Origin: Legionella quinlivanii
GTDB lineage: Bacteria > Pseudomonadota > Gammaproteobacteria > Legionellales > Legionellaceae
Assembly (NCBI RefSeq): GCF_003265995.1
Contig: NZ_MVJN01000001.1
Span: 433,486 to 497,485, forward strand
Reading direction: 5' to 3'
Length of the DNA stretch: 64,000 bases
A program made the position numbers and the translations under genes. How positions within the stretch are numbered: position 1 is the first letter of the stretch; each line of letters starts with the position of its first letter. Positions 20,505 to 30,044 of this stretch are shown here, one piece after another. The notes below the pieces were generated by a model. It searched no databases. It was not told the origin of the DNA and saw nothing but the letters and a program-made list of their open reading frames with translations.

Positions 20505-22445
20505 ATGAACATTCCTGTTTGGCAGCCCAAACATTCTGAAGAAAGCAGAATGTGGCAATTTATGCGCTACGTTGAACAATCCTGCTCATTGGATTTTAAT
20601 CACTATGAGCAATTGTATGACTGGTCTATCCTGGAACCTGCACAATTCTGGCAAGCCATAGCGGATTTTTTCGGCATAGAATGGGATGATTCAGCTGAAG
20701 AGGTTTTAAATCATCATGAGCATATGCTGGAAGCCAGATGGTTTGAAGGAGCACGCTTTAATTTCGCCAGTCAATTATTGAAACGCAATGACGATTACCC
20801 CGCCATTGTAAGTATTGATGAAAATGGAAAACGTGAACAGCTAAGCTATAAACAATTACGACAGCAAGTGGCCTATTGTACCCAGGGTCTTCTCGATGCC
20901 GGCGTTTGCAAAGGCGACCGAGTGGCCGCTATTATGCCCAATGTCGCCCATACCATCATCGCCATGCTGGCAACCAGCTCAATTGGTGCAATCTGGTCGT
21001 CCTGCTCCCCCGATTTCGGCGCTCAGGCGGCCATTGACCGGCTTGGGCAGGTTGAACCCAAAGTTTTATTTGCCTGTAATGGCCACCAGTATATGGGCAA
21101 AACACATCTCGCCGAAGACAAAATTGCAGAATTAAAAAAAGCGATACCCTCTATACAACAGGTCATTATTTCCCCAATCATCAATGAGCCTTTTAATATC
21201 GACGCAATCGATAAGGCCGTCTGGTGGCAAGACTTTCTTAAGCCTGCTGCAGATTGTCAGTTTACCTCCCTGCCTTTTGCGCATCCGCTTTACATTCTTT
21301 TCTCATCAGGAACAACCGGTAAGCCCAAATGCATCATGCACGGCGCGGGCGGCACTTTATTGCAGCATATTAAGGAACTTGGGCTGCACAGTAATATTTC
21401 AGAACAGGATAATCTTTGTTTTTATACAACCTGCGGCTGGATGATGTGGAACTGGATGGTTTCTGTGCTGGCCTTAGGCGCGACATTAACTCTTTATGAA
21501 GGCGCTCCCAATTTTCCAGACGCCTATCGGTTATTTCAATTGGTAGATGAAGAAGGGGTTACCGTGTTTGGAACCAGTGCCAAGTTTCTCTCTGCTGTTG
21601 AAAAAGCGGGGGCCGCTCCAGGCTCGCGCTATTCCATGCCCTCATTAAAAGCTATTTTATCGACAGGTTCCCCGCTGCTGCCCAAAAATTATGATTTTGT
21701 ATACCAGCAAATCAAATCCGATGTGCAGTTAAGTTCAATTTCCGGCGGCACAGACATCGTCTCCTGCTTTGCATTGGGTAACCCGATATTGCCCGTTTAC
21801 CGCGGCGAACTGCAATGCCGCGGTTTAGGCATGGCAGTGAAAATTTATAATGAAGAAGGTCAGGCGTTACAGGAAGAATGCGGGGAGCTGGTATGCACTC
21901 AGGCATTTCCCTCAATGCCCATAGGCTTTTGGAATGATCCTGATAAAAAAGCCTATAAGCATGCTTATTTTGAACGATTCGAAAAGGTGTGGGCCCATGG
22001 TGATTTTGCTGAACTTACACCGCACAAAGGCCTGATTATTTATGGGCGTTCCGATGCAGTATTAAATCCCGGCGGCGTAAGAATAGGCACCGCTGAAATC
22101 TATCGTCAGGTCGAAAAAGTGGCAGAGGTACTGGAAAGCATCGTAATTGCCCAGAAATGGGAGGACGATGTTCGGGTCGTTTTATTCGTCAAGCTGCGTA
22201 ATGGTTATCAATTGACTGAGGAATTACAACAAAAAATACGGGATATTATCCGCAAAAATGCCTCACCTCGACACGTGCCGGCCAGGATTTTGCAAGTGGC
22301 GGATATTCCGCGAACGATGAGCGGGAAAATTGTAGAAGTCGCAGTCAGGCAAGTGGTTCATGGTGAGACCGTAAGTAATTTAAGCTCTCTGGCAAACCCG
22401 GAAGCACTGGAATACTACAGGAATAGAGAAGAATTAAATCAGTAA
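20505..22445 (+). CDS. aacS: Acetoacetyl-CoA synthetase
   Basis: This adenylate-forming enzyme activates acetoacetate to acetoacetyl-CoA. It has 646 residues, with the phosphate-binding loop SSGTTGKPKC, the TTCGWMMWNWM segment typical of acetoacetyl-CoA synthetases, and YGRSDAVLNPGGVRIG with the C-terminal catalytic lysine in MSGKIVE. AAAGGAAG precedes the ATG. It salvages the acetoacetate made by HMG-CoA lyase from the operon 4 kb upstream and feeds the thiolase at 9222. Only 26 bases separate it from aguA, so it may share that transcript. Confidence 0.93.
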   Translation: MNIPVWQPKHSEESRMWQFMRYVEQSCSLDFNHYEQLYDWSILEPAQFWQAIADFFGIEWDDSAEEVLNHHEHMLEARWFEGARFNFASQLLKRNDDYPAIVSIDENGKREQLSYKQLRQQVAYCTQGLLDAGVCKGDRVAAIMPNVAHTIIAMLATSSIGAIWSSCSPDFGAQAAIDRLGQVEPKVLFACNGHQYMGKTHLAEDKIAELKKAIPSIQQVIISPIINEPFNIDAIDKAVWWQDFLKPAADCQFTSLPFAHPLYILFSSGTTGKPKCIMHGAGGTLLQHIKELGLHSNISEQDNLCFYTTCGWMMWNWMVSVLALGATLTLYEGAPNFPDAYRLFQLVDEEGVTVFGTSAKFLSAVEKAGAAPGSRYSMPSLKAILSTGSPLLPKNYDFVYQQIKSDVQLSSISGGTDIVSCFALGNPILPVYRGELQCRGLGMAVKIYNEEGQALQEECGELVCTQAFPSMPIGFWNDPDKKAYKHAYFERFEKVWAHGDFAELTPHKGLIIYGRSDAVLNPGGVRIGTAEIYRQVEKVAEVLESIVIAQKWEDDVRVVLFVKLRNGYQLTEELQQKIRDIIRKNASPRHVPARILQVADIPRTMSGKIVEVAVRQVVHGETVSNLSSLANPEALEYYRNREELNQ

Positions 22446-22453
22446 ATCATCTA

Positions 22454-22480
22454 TAACCTTGATGCAATGCATCAAGGTTA
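22454..22480. terminator. CCTTGATGC hairpin between convergent genes
   Basis: TAACCTTGATGC and GCATCAAGGTTA form a 12 bp perfect stem with a three-base loop, between the acetoacetyl-CoA synthetase and virK-like stop codons. The same CCTTGAT/ATCAAGG stem recurs at 32672-32696 and 59361-59384. Confidence 0.7.
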
Positions 22481-22494
22481 GTTTCAGACAACTA

Positions 22495-22914
22495 TTAGCC
22501 CGCGGTAAAAATATTCAAGCCATTTCCCAGATGACATTGGATGCTATATTCCTTAACCTTGCTGTAGTCAGCAGCACGCATTAATGTAATTTTCAATGCA
22601 GCCTTACCGTCCGCAGTCAGCTCAAATTTGCTATAGCCAAAGGCAGGTGTTCCAGGCAGAAATGGGTCGTTCAGGGTAAAATGACGATCAGAGGCGGTGA
22701 CCAGTTGACCTGCTATCAGCATTATAGCGTTGGGTTGTATAGATGTTGTGACATCAGGTAAAGGCATTTCCGAGACACAGTTTTTAACCGACCAGACAAA
22801 ACTTAAGACTTGTCCGTGACTCACTGCATCGGCAACCTCTGGAAAACTGGCCAGCTCAGCTGCCTGAACAGAGAAAGCGGCTGCTGCCATTAAAGAGAGG
22901 ACTGTTTTTTTCAT
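22495..22914 (-). CDS. VirK-family exported protein
   Basis: This 139-residue protein has a signal peptide (MKKTVLSLMAAAAFSVQAAE, cleavage after QAA). The rest resembles the VirK family: VWSVKNCV followed by IQPNAIML, FTLNDPFLPG and a C-terminal CHLGNG-like segment, with two cysteines that could pair in the periplasm. The family's molecular role is not settled. Upstream is a weak TTGACT hexamer at promoter distance. It lies between convergent and divergent neighbours, so it is a single-gene unit. Confidence 0.7.
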   Translation of the reverse strand: MKKTVLSLMAAAAFSVQAAELASFPEVADAVSHGQVLSFVWSVKNCVSEMPLPDVTTSIQPNAIMLIAGQLVTASDRHFTLNDPFLPGTPAFGYSKFELTADGKAALKITLMRAADYSKVKEYSIQCHLGNGLNIFTAG

Positions 22915-23054
22915 TACTGCTCCTTGCTAAAAAAGCGTTAAGATGCCAAGAACTTTAATGAAAGTCAAATTCATATGAGCTTCTTCTCTCTGCTATCTTG
23001 CTCAAAAACATAGCAAAATTTAAAAAATATATTCCCCTTATTGAAAAAATAGCG

Positions 23055-23140
23055 TATTATTGATCCATTGCGCCGATTTGAAATTTCAGCTTGCGGGCGC
23101 ACAAGACCAGTCTCTGGTTTTTGTAAAACGGCTAAAGCGG
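23055..23140 (+). promoter_or_regulatory. Candidate SAM-II/SAM-V-type riboswitch before metNIQ, with -10 box
   Basis: A TATTAT -10 box (23055-23060) would start transcription just before a structured segment. P1 pairs TGCGCC (23069-23074) with GGCGCA (23096-23101). Its loop holds CGATTTGAA and GCTTGCGG, and GGCTAAAGCGG (23130-23140) follows; GCTT (23089-23092) can pair with AAGC (23135-23138) as a pseudoknot. A hairpin at 23101-23124 (ACCAG/CTGGT core) is inserted between. This order of GATTT, TTGCGGGC and GGCTAAAG resembles the SAM-II/SAM-V riboswitch core as I remember it. The element sits about 60 bases before metN, in a methionine uptake operon, where SAM control makes sense. Confidence 0.55.
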
Positions 23141-23201
23141 ATCACACATCCCATCCTGCCCTATTCCCGCCTGCTGTACTCCTCGTAGGTAATATAGACA
23201 T

Positions 23202-24227
23202 ATGATTGAATTAGTTGGGCTTCACAAATCTTACCATCAGGTAACTGCTCTGAATAACGTCAGTTTATTCATTCAGGAAGGTGAAATATTTGGCATAATT
23301 GGCCGCAGTGGTGCTGGAAAATCTACTTTACTGCGCAGTATCAATTTGCTTGAACGGCCAGATTCAGGCGAAGTTCTCGTTGACAATAAAGCAATGACTT
23401 CACTGACCGAATCTGAGCTGCGACAGGCCCGCCATAAAATAGCCATGATTTTTCAGCATTTTAATCTCCTGCAATCAAAGACCGTGTATGACAATATCGC
23501 ACTGCCCATGCGGATACAGGGCATCAGCGAAGATGGAATCGCCGCAAAGATTGAAGAATTATTACCACTGGTCGAATTGCAGGACAAAAAACATGCCTAT
23601 CCAGCCCAATTAAGCGGCGGTCAGAAACAACGGGTCGCCATTGCGCGTGCTTTGAGCTGCTCACCCAAAATCCTTCTTTGTGACGAAGCAACCTCGGCCC
23701 TGGATCCTGAAACCACCGAGTCCATTTTATCGCTGTTAAAAAAAATAAATGGAGTCTATGGGATTACCATCGTTCTGATTACCCATGAAATGGATGTAGT
23801 GAAGCGAATTTGCCATCGCCTGGCGGTTATGGAAAAAGGCCAGATTATTGAGGTAACTTCGCTGGCCAGTGCATTTAAAGATCCCCAAAGTCTGGCAAGG
23901 AATATGTTATATTCCCAATTAAGCCCGCAATTACCACCATGCCTGGCGGGCACACTGACTCAGAAACCCAATAATAAACCTCTGCTGCGTTTACTCTTTC
24001 AGGGCGACAATGCCACCGTACCCTTCATTAGTAAAACCAGTCGGGAATTGCATATTGATATTAACATTCTGCTGGCTAATATTGATCGTTTCGATACCGT
24101 GACCTGTGGGGTGCTGGTTGTAGAACTAATAGCGGATGATAACTTGTTAACTGCTTTTATTGAGCGTTGTGAGAAAGCCAATTTAACTGTGGAGATTTTA
24201 GGTTATGTCACTGAACCTGCTTTATGA
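23202..24227 (+). CDS. metN: Methionine ABC transporter, ATP-binding protein
   Basis: MetN drives D/L-methionine import. It has 341 residues: an ABC ATPase domain with Walker [10 protein letters not shown] (34-42), signature [15 protein letters not shown], Walker [12 protein letters not shown], then a C-terminal NIL domain (about 260-341) that binds methionine and gives feedback inhibition in this family. The metI start lies inside its 3' end, so the two are translationally coupled. A riboswitch-like element lies upstream. Confidence 0.95.
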   Translation: MIELVGLHKSYHQVTALNNVSLFIQEGEIFGIIGRSGAGKSTLLRSINLLERPDSGEVLVDNKAMTSLTESELRQARHKIAMIFQHFNLLQSKTVYDNIALPMRIQGISEDGIAAKIEELLPLVELQDKKHAYPAQLSGGQKQRVAIARALSCSPKILLCDEATSALDPETTESILSLLKKINGVYGITIVLITHEMDVVKRICHRLAVMEKGQIIEVTSLASAFKDPQSLARNMLYSQLSPQLPPCLAGTLTQKPNNKPLLRLLFQGDNATVPFISKTSRELHIDINILLANIDRFDTVTCGVLVVELIADDNLLTAFIERCEKANLTVEILGYVTEPAL

Positions 24228-24852
24228 TGTTGTTCAAGCCAGTCTTGAGACAGTTTATATGACGGCAGTAAGCACTATTCTGGCAACTTTACTGGGTCTG
24301 CCCCTGGGTACCTTATTATTTACTTCCTCCAGAATAAGACCGCATGCCTGGATTAATCGTTTTACCGCCGGCCTGATTAATTTTACGCGTTCAATCCCCT
24401 TTATTATATTACTGGTCGCCTTAATTCCCTTCACACGTCTCTTGATAGGCACGTCCATTGGAATCAATGCCGCTATTGTTCCCTTAACCATAGGTGCTAT
24501 CCCTTTTTATGCACGTCTGGTGGATAATATTTATCAGGGGCTTCCCGCCGGACTGATTGAAACCGGCTTTTCCATGGGCGCAAATACCTGGCAAATGATT
24601 AAACACATTTTACTACCCGAAGCCTTCCCATCGCTCATCCAGGCCACCACAGTGACTGCTATTGCGCTGGTTAATTATACCGCAATGGCGGGTACAATCG
24701 GCGGAGGCGGTCTTGGAGATCTGGCTATCCGTTACGGCTATCAGCGTTTTAATTCGACCGTAATGATTGTCACCGTAATCATTCTTGTCGGTATCGTCCA
24801 GTTATTACAAATGGCAGGTGACCGATTAACCAGACGCTACACTCATTGTTAA
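24205..24852 (+). CDS. metI: Methionine ABC transporter, permease
   Basis: This 215-residue inner-membrane permease has five or so helices and the EAA-loop region [17 protein letters not shown], which contacts MetN. It overlaps metN by 23 bases and ends 13 bases before metQ. The length and order match the metNIQ family. Confidence 0.95.
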   Translation: MSLNLLYDVVQASLETVYMTAVSTILATLLGLPLGTLLFTSSRIRPHAWINRFTAGLINFTRSIPFIILLVALIPFTRLLIGTSIGINAAIVPLTIGAIPFYARLVDNIYQGLPAGLIETGFSMGANTWQMIKHILLPEAFPSLIQATTVTAIALVNYTAMAGTIGGGGLGDLAIRYGYQRFNSTVMIVTVIILVGIVQLLQMAGDRLTRRYTHC

Positions 24853-24865
24853 CAGGAGATTTTTC

Positions 24866-25648
24866 ATGCGCTTATTTTCCATTATTTTTTTAAGCCTTAG
24901 TTTACTGGCATGCAGTAAGCCCTCCCCTAATACTCTGATTATAGGAACCATCTCCGGTCCAGAAACCGATTTGGTGGAAGCCGCTAAGGAAGTTGCACTG
25001 ACGCAATATGATTTAGTAGTAAAAATAGTTGAATTCAATGACTATAACTTGCCAAATGAAGCCTTACAGGATGGGAGCATTGATGCCAACGTCTATCAGC
25101 ATCTTCCCTATTTGAAAGCCTCCATGAAAGCCCACGGCTATACGCTCGAACCTATTGGCAAAACCTTTGTTTACCCAACAGGGATCTACTCCAGCAAACA
25201 TAAAGCTATCAGCGAAATCGGCGATAATGCCATCATCGCTATCCCAAATGATCCCAGTAACGAGGAAAGAGCCCTTCTTTTAATGCAAAAAGCCGGCTTG
25301 ATTCAATTAAAAAAAGACGACACTACAATGACCGTTGCGGATATTTCCGAAAATCCCAAACACCTGCAAATCAAGGAAATGGACGCAGGTCAATTGCCGC
25401 GCGTGCTTGATGATGTGGATGCAGCGATCATCAATACTACCTTCGCCATTCCGGCCGGCCTTGACCCACTTAAAGACGCCATTTTTGTTGAGGATAAAAA
25501 CTCACCCTATGCTAATCTGATTGTCATTAATCAAAACAGTGAAAAGAAAGTTCAACTCGAAGAGTTTGTTAAGGCTTTCCAATCACCTCAAGTCAAAGCA
25601 AAAGCCAAAGAGTTATTTGGTGACGCAGCAATACCAGCCTGGGAATAA
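24866..25648 (+). CDS. metQ: Methionine-binding lipoprotein
   Basis: MetQ captures methionine in the periplasm for MetNI. The 260-residue precursor has a lipobox LSLLAC with the lipidated cysteine at C16, followed by an NlpA-type binding domain (IGTISGPETDLVEAAKEVA, NAYQHLPYL-like NVYQHLPYL, AIPNDPSNEERALLLMQKAG). ACAGGAG precedes the start. A strong terminator ends the operon at 25672-25701. Confidence 0.95.
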   Translation: MRLFSIIFLSLSLLACSKPSPNTLIIGTISGPETDLVEAAKEVALTQYDLVVKIVEFNDYNLPNEALQDGSIDANVYQHLPYLKASMKAHGYTLEPIGKTFVYPTGIYSSKHKAISEIGDNAIIAIPNDPSNEERALLLMQKAGLIQLKKDDTTMTVADISENPKHLQIKEMDAGQLPRVLDDVDAAIINTTFAIPAGLDPLKDAIFVEDKNSPYANLIVINQNSEKKVQLEEFVKAFQSPQVKAKAKELFGDAAIPAWE

Positions 25649-25671
25649 GGGTCTCTCTGTCCCGCGAATCA

Positions 25672-25701
25672 AGTCATTCCTGCGTCAGGAATGACTTTTT
25701 T
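25672..25701 (+). terminator. Rho-independent terminator of metNIQ
   Basis: AGTCATTCCTG and CAGGAATGACT form an 11 bp perfect stem with loop CGT, followed at once by a run of five T. Confidence 0.9.
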
Positions 25702-25714
25702 GAATAGCAGCTTA

Positions 25715-26860
25715 TTAGAAGTTTAACCTGGATGTGATTCGATATCGGGTACTCCTCCCTCCACCAGGTAGTTTTTCAAGACAACCTTTATCCACCAAAT
25801 CAGAAAGATGTCTGGTTGCTGTGGCCTTACTAACTTTAGTAATCTTTTTATACTGAGCAGCACTAATCCCTTGTTCAAATGCGTTGTCTTTTTCATCAAA
25901 CATTAAATTAATAATTTTTATTTGCTCCCTGGAAAGTTCACTTTCTTGAAAAATCTGCCAAAAGCGGCTCTTAGCGAGAGTGTGATCAATCTTATTAATT
26001 GCAGTTTGAATACTCGTATCCAAAGTTTTTAAAAACCATAATAACCATAAAGTTATATCTGTTGTTTGACACTGACTTTTTTCCAAAATTTTATAATAAT
26101 CATTGCGATTAGCGAGAATAATTGCCGACATAGCATACAATCGAATACTTTGCTTATCCTCCTGAGCTAAAGCTAAATCGGTTAGCGCACGCGTGATCCG
26201 CCCATTTCCATCTTCAAATGGATGCACTGTTATAAACCAAAAATGACTAATTGCGGCACGTAATAAGGGATCCAATGTTGGATCTCGCAGGGTCTGATTG
26301 AACCACTCCAGAAACGTATTTAATTCGTCCTCTAATCGTTGCTTTGGCGGCGCTTCAAAATGCACCGTTGGCTTATCGATACGGCCAGAAACTACTTGCA
26401 TAGGCTCATCACCTCTTAACTGCCCTGCGTTAACTCTATACAATGTAGACATTTCATGGTTAGGAAATAACCATTTGTGCCATTGCTGCAAGCGTTCTAG
26501 TGATAAATCAGTGTTTAAGTTATCGATAGCATCCCACATTATTTGCGCTAAACCTTCTGAGCGCTCATTAGTTGGATAAGGCTGCTTAAGATGTAATCCT
26601 AGTCGTTTTGCCAGAGAAGAGCGCACAGAGTCTTCATTCAAACGCTCACCTTCTATAGCGGAAGATGCAATTATATTTTGCAATAAAGTATCCAGAGCAG
26701 ACTCTAGTGATATATTATCTGCTATCGATCCTGTTCGACCTATTAAAATCCCCTGTTTTAATCGGACTTCACGCAATAAAGGCTGAATGAGCTGTTCCTG
26801 CCACTGAAACCTGGGCCAATCGGGCAATTGCCAGATCCATTTTATTTGATTATCGTTCAT
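25715..26860 (-). CDS. Fic-domain protein with N-terminal inhibitory helix and C-terminal winged helix
   Basis: This 381-residue protein has an N-terminal DUF4172-type segment (WIWQLPDWPRFQW), the Fic active-site motif HPFEDGNGRITR (213-224), and a C-terminal helix-turn-helix-like region (about 325-378, with KITKVSKATATRHLSDLV). The sequence SSAIEGE (66-72) fits the S/TxxxE(G/N) inhibitory motif, placed N-terminal as in class II Fic proteins, so activity is probably self-restrained. Fic proteins usually transfer AMP to a target hydroxyl. The winged helix suggests DNA binding, perhaps to the repeats upstream of its own gene. There is no signal peptide. Confidence 0.92.
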   Translation of the reverse strand: MNDNQIKWIWQLPDWPRFQWQEQLIQPLLREVRLKQGILIGRTGSIADNISLESALDTLLQNIIASSAIEGERLNEDSVRSSLAKRLGLHLKQPYPTNERSEGLAQIMWDAIDNLNTDLSLERLQQWHKWLFPNHEMSTLYRVNAGQLRGDEPMQVVSGRIDKPTVHFEAPPKQRLEDELNTFLEWFNQTLRDPTLDPLLRAAISHFWFITVHPFEDGNGRITRALTDLALAQEDKQSIRLYAMSAIILANRNDYYKILEKSQCQTTDITLWLLWFLKTLDTSIQTAINKIDHTLAKSRFWQIFQESELSREQIKIINLMFDEKDNAFEQGISAAQYKKITKVSKATATRHLSDLVDKGCLEKLPGGGRSTRYRITSRLNF

Positions 26861-26873
26861 GAACTCTGCTCCA

Positions 26874-26969
26874 TGAGCCGATTAGCGAGGTTATTCGGCT
26901 CAATTTTTGAGTTAAATAATAGGATTATTCGGCTCATAAATCAAGCCCATAAAAAACTTATTCGGCTCA
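26874..26969 (-). promoter_or_regulatory. Four-copy operator array across the fic promoter
   Basis: On the minus strand TGAGCCGAATAA occurs three times, at 26958-26969, 26925-26936 and 26891-26902. The copies are 33 and 34 bp apart, close to three helical turns, so they face the same side of the DNA. A fourth, inverted copy (plus-strand TGAGCCGATTA) is at 26874-26884, next to the start codon. The middle copy fills the spacer of a likely promoter (TTGATT 26944-26939, TATTAT 26921-26916, 17 bp apart). This suggests repression, perhaps by the Fic protein's own winged helix. Confidence 0.65.
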
Positions 26970-27009
26970 CATTTGAATGAAGTAAACACTGGAATTATTG
27001 AGGTACAAA

Positions 27010-27253
27010 ACGCTAATTGAGATAAAGGAATTTGTTCAACCGAGGCCCCGCCAGGAACACAATGGGCAGGTGCATCCATATGGGTACCCTCTCCGACTTC
27101 CATGCTAAAGCGTTCAACGCGAAATTTCACATCACTATTTCAATCGCTATAATCAAGAATCAAAGAAGAGGAAAAACCGCATTTATTTTCCCAGCTTGGG
27201 CAGCTTTCAGAGATCGTCTGGGTCAGGTCGATAATATGGTAGGGAAAGTTCAT
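27010..27253 (-). pseudogene. Cyclase-family (kynurenine formamidase-like) gene remnant
   Basis: Reading from ATG 27253, the frame gives MNFPYHIIDLTQTISESCPS, typical of the start of cyclase-family hydrolases. It meets an in-frame TGA (27140-27142) at codon 38, then continues in the same frame with VGEGTHMDAPAHCVPGG, the family's metal-binding motif. After IPLSQL the similarity stops, where the functional protein should go on for well over 100 more residues. The stop and truncation make it a decayed gene; the fic operator region now abuts its broken end. Confidence 0.75.
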
Positions 27254-27276
27254 AGTCTTGATGATTCAGAAAAACC

Positions 27277-27360
27277 GTCTTTGCGAGCGTCAGCGAAGCA
27301 ATCCAACCCCTAACTCTGTTCAAGGTTCGATCTGGATTGCTTCACTTTGTTCGCAAAGAT
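27277..27360. repeat. 84 bp palindromic repeat, family B copy 1
   Basis: The arms begin GTCTTTGCGAG and end TTCGCAAAGAT, with GAAGCAATCCA facing TGGATTGCTTC further in. Related copies are at 39376, 52533 and 57016. Confidence 0.85.
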
Positions 27361-27386
27361 AACAGGTCAGTTGCTTTGAATATTGA

Positions 27387-28709
27387 TTAATAACGATAGT
27401 GGTCGGGTTTGTAAGGTCCGTTCGCTTTTACACCCAAATATTCAGCTTGCTGTTTAGTCAAGGTCGTCAGCTTTGCTCCGATGCGTTTGAGATGCAGACG
27501 AGCCACTTTTTCGTCCAATAATTTAGGCAGTACATAAACCTGCTTTTGATATTGGCTGGCATTGGTGAATAATTCAATTTGTGCCAATACCTGATTGGAG
27601 AAAGAAGCTGACATCACAAAGCTTGGATGTCCTGTCGCACAGCCCAGATTCACCAGGCGGCCTTCAGCCAGGACGATTAATCGTTTGCCGTCAGGGAAAA
27701 TGACATGGTCCACCTGCGGTTTGATATTTTCCCATTGATATTGTCTCAGGCTCTGGATATCAATTTCTGAGTCGAAATGACCGATATTACAGAGAATCGC
27801 CTGATTGCGCATGCGAATCATATGCTCATGGGCTACCACATGATAATTTCCTGTGGCTGTTACCACGATATCCACTTCATGTGCCACATCATCGAGGGTT
27901 ACTACGCGATATCCTTCCATTGCAGCCTGGAGAGCACAAATTGGGTCCACTTCGGTAATCCACACAGTGGCTCCCTGACCGCGAAGCGCCTGAGCGCAGC
28001 CCTTACCCACATCACCATAGCCCATAATCAAGGCAATCTTACCGGCAATCATGACATCAGTAGCCCGTTTAATCCCGTCAAGTAAGGATTCTCTGCAACC
28101 GTACAGGTTATCGAATTTGGATTTGGTGACCGAATCATTGACATTGATAGCAGGGATCATTAATTGATTGTTTCGGGCCATTTCATACAATCTGGCTACA
28201 CCGGTGGTTGTTTCTTCTGAAACGCCATGAATGTTTTTCAGCATCTCAGGATACTTTTCGTGCAGAACCTGCGTTAAATCGCCGCCATCATCCAGCAACA
28301 GATTGGGGGTCCAACCATTTGGACCGCGCAATGTCTGTTCTACACACCACCAGTATTCCTCTTCTGTCTCGCCTTTCCAGGCAAACACGGGAACTCCCAC
28401 TTCCGCCATCGCAGCAGCGGCATGATCCTGAGTAGAAAAAATATTGCAGGAAGACCATCTGACCTCAGCACCCAAAGCGATGAGAGTCTCAATCAGAACT
28501 GCCGTTTGAATCGTCATATGCAGACAACCTGCAATGCGAGCCCCCTTAAGCGGCTTTTGAGCAGCAAACTCTTCACGTAAGGCCATTAAGCCTGGCATTT
28601 CCGTTTCGGCGATGGCGATTTCCTTGCGTCCCCAGTCTGCAAGTGACAAATCAGCCACTTTATAATCTTGATGTGTTTGCAGGGTACTGGCTACATTCGT
28701 TGGTTTCAT
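27387..28709 (-). CDS. ahcY: Adenosylhomocysteinase
   Basis: This NAD enzyme splits S-adenosylhomocysteine into adenosine and homocysteine, clearing the product inhibitor of methyltransferases. It has 440 residues, with [18 protein letters not shown] [14 protein letters not shown], the NAD loop [25 protein letters not shown] and the C-terminal PFKPDHYRY-like [10 protein letters not shown]. It lies 35 bases after metK on the same strand, so the two form an operon for the methyl cycle. Confidence 0.96.
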   Translation of the reverse strand: MKPTNVASTLQTHQDYKVADLSLADWGRKEIAIAETEMPGLMALREEFAAQKPLKGARIAGCLHMTIQTAVLIETLIALGAEVRWSSCNIFSTQDHAAAAMAEVGVPVFAWKGETEEEYWWCVEQTLRGPNGWTPNLLLDDGGDLTQVLHEKYPEMLKNIHGVSEETTTGVARLYEMARNNQLMIPAINVNDSVTKSKFDNLYGCRESLLDGIKRATDVMIAGKIALIMGYGDVGKGCAQALRGQGATVWITEVDPICALQAAMEGYRVVTLDDVAHEVDIVVTATGNYHVVAHEHMIRMRNQAILCNIGHFDSEIDIQSLRQYQWENIKPQVDHVIFPDGKRLIVLAEGRLVNLGCATGHPSFVMSASFSNQVLAQIELFTNASQYQKQVYVLPKLLDEKVARLHLKRIGAKLTTLTKQQAEYLGVKANGPYKPDHYRY

Positions 28710-28744
28710 AATATTCCTTGCGTTAATAACTGACAGCTTATGAA

Positions 28745-29893
28745 TTAAAGCGCCTTTTTTAAAGCATCGACTTTATCCAGTCTTTCCCAGGGAAAATCCG
28801 GTCTGCCGTAATGGCCATAAGTGGCTGTCTGACGGTAGATAGGTCTTAACAATTCATGATGATCAATAATACCCTGCGGCGTTAAATCGAAATGCTCGCG
28901 AATCAGGTTGATGATGGTATATTCCGGAAGAACCCCGGTGCCAAAGGTTTCTACACTGATGGAAGTAGGTTCCGCAACACCAATCGCATAGGAAACCTGA
29001 ATCTCACATTTTTCTGCAATTCCTGCGGCGACCAGATTTTTAGCTACATGGCGCGCAGCGTAGGCCGCTGAACGGTCAACCTTGGATGGATCTTTTCCTG
29101 AGAAGCAGCCGCCGCCATGTCTGGCCATGCCGCCATAAGTATCCACAATGATTTTTCTTCCGGTTAAACCGCAATCCCCTAAGGGTCCGCCGATTACAAA
29201 TCGACCGGTGGGATTAATAAAATAGCGTGTTTTGCTATTTAACCATTCTGCTGGAATCACTTCATGAATGATTGCGGATTTGATTGTTTCAACCAGCTCA
29301 TTATAACTCACATCAGGATGATGCTGGGTCGAAAATACAACCGTATCCACAGCAACCGGCATACCATTCTCATAAAGAAGGGTCAGCTGGCATTTTGCAT
29401 CGGGTCGCAACCAGGAAATGCTGCCATTTTTTCTGAGCTCTGCCTGCTTCTCCATCAAACGATGAGAGTAAGCAATCGGGGCAGGCATGTAAACATCGGT
29501 CTCGCGACTTGCATAACCAAACATTAAGCCCTGATCCCCTGCACCCAGAATTTTTGTGTCCTGATTGTCCACTCCACGGGCAATATCAGGCGATTGCTTG
29601 CCTATTGCCGAAAGAACGGCACAGGAGGCCCAATCAAAACCCATCTCCGAACTGTTATAGCCAATCTCTTTAATCACCTGACGGGTAATTTCTTCAACAT
29701 CCACCCAGGCAGAAGTCGTGATTTCACCGCCGACTAAAACCATACCGGTTTTTACAAAAGTCTCACAGGCAACTCTTGCTTTGGGGTCTTTGCTAAGAAT
29801 TGCATCAAGAATAGCGTCAGAAATCTGATCTGCGATTTTGTCAGGATGACCTTCAGAAACGGATTCTGAAGTAAATACTTTTAGCTCGGTCAC
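28745..29893 (-). CDS. metK: S-adenosylmethionine synthetase
   Basis: MetK makes SAM from methionine and ATP. It has 382 residues, with the signature [12 protein letters not shown], the phosphate-binding [19 protein letters not shown] and the N-terminal [20 protein letters not shown]. It heads the metK-ahcY pair. The 150-base leader has a TTGACC at its far end but no riboswitch core like the one before metN. Confidence 0.97.
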   Translation of the reverse strand: MTELKVFTSESVSEGHPDKIADQISDAILDAILSKDPKARVACETFVKTGMVLVGGEITTSAWVDVEEITRQVIKEIGYNSSEMGFDWASCAVLSAIGKQSPDIARGVDNQDTKILGAGDQGLMFGYASRETDVYMPAPIAYSHRLMEKQAELRKNGSISWLRPDAKCQLTLLYENGMPVAVDTVVFSTQHHPDVSYNELVETIKSAIIHEVIPAEWLNSKTRYFINPTGRFVIGGPLGDCGLTGRKIIVDTYGGMARHGGGCFSGKDPSKVDRSAAYAARHVAKNLVAAGIAEKCEIQVSYAIGVAEPTSISVETFGTGVLPEYTIINLIREHFDLTPQGIIDHHELLRPIYRQTATYGHYGRPDFPWERLDKVDALKKAL

Positions 29894-30044
29894 TTCTATA
29901 TTTCCTTTTAACGTTAATGCTCTGAGTTTGCGGCAAACAACATTGCTTCCCGGACCTCTTGGTTTAAATTGTCTGATGCTTATGTCGAGACGCGATTCAT
30001 CAGGATGTAAAAACAGTTTCTGGGTTTATAGTAATAGGGGTCAA

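Larger units (their letters stand above)
26861..27386. other. Region between fic and ahcY: operators, pseudogene and palindrome
   Basis: The 526 bases contain no intact gene. From left to right they hold the fic promoter with four copies of a TGAGCCGAATAA element, the remains of a cyclase gene (27010-27253), and an 84 bp palindromic repeat (27277-27360). Open frames here on the plus strand run through the repeat and look accidental. Confidence 0.7.

Noticed and set aside
27032..27313. Plus-strand frame of 93 codons
   Set aside because: It runs antisense to the cyclase remnant and then through a palindromic repeat, and no family pattern is visible.
29894..30044. Possible SAM riboswitch before metK
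   Set aside because: A CTGATG/CATCAG hairpin is present, but neither SAM-I nor SAM-II/V core motifs are found.
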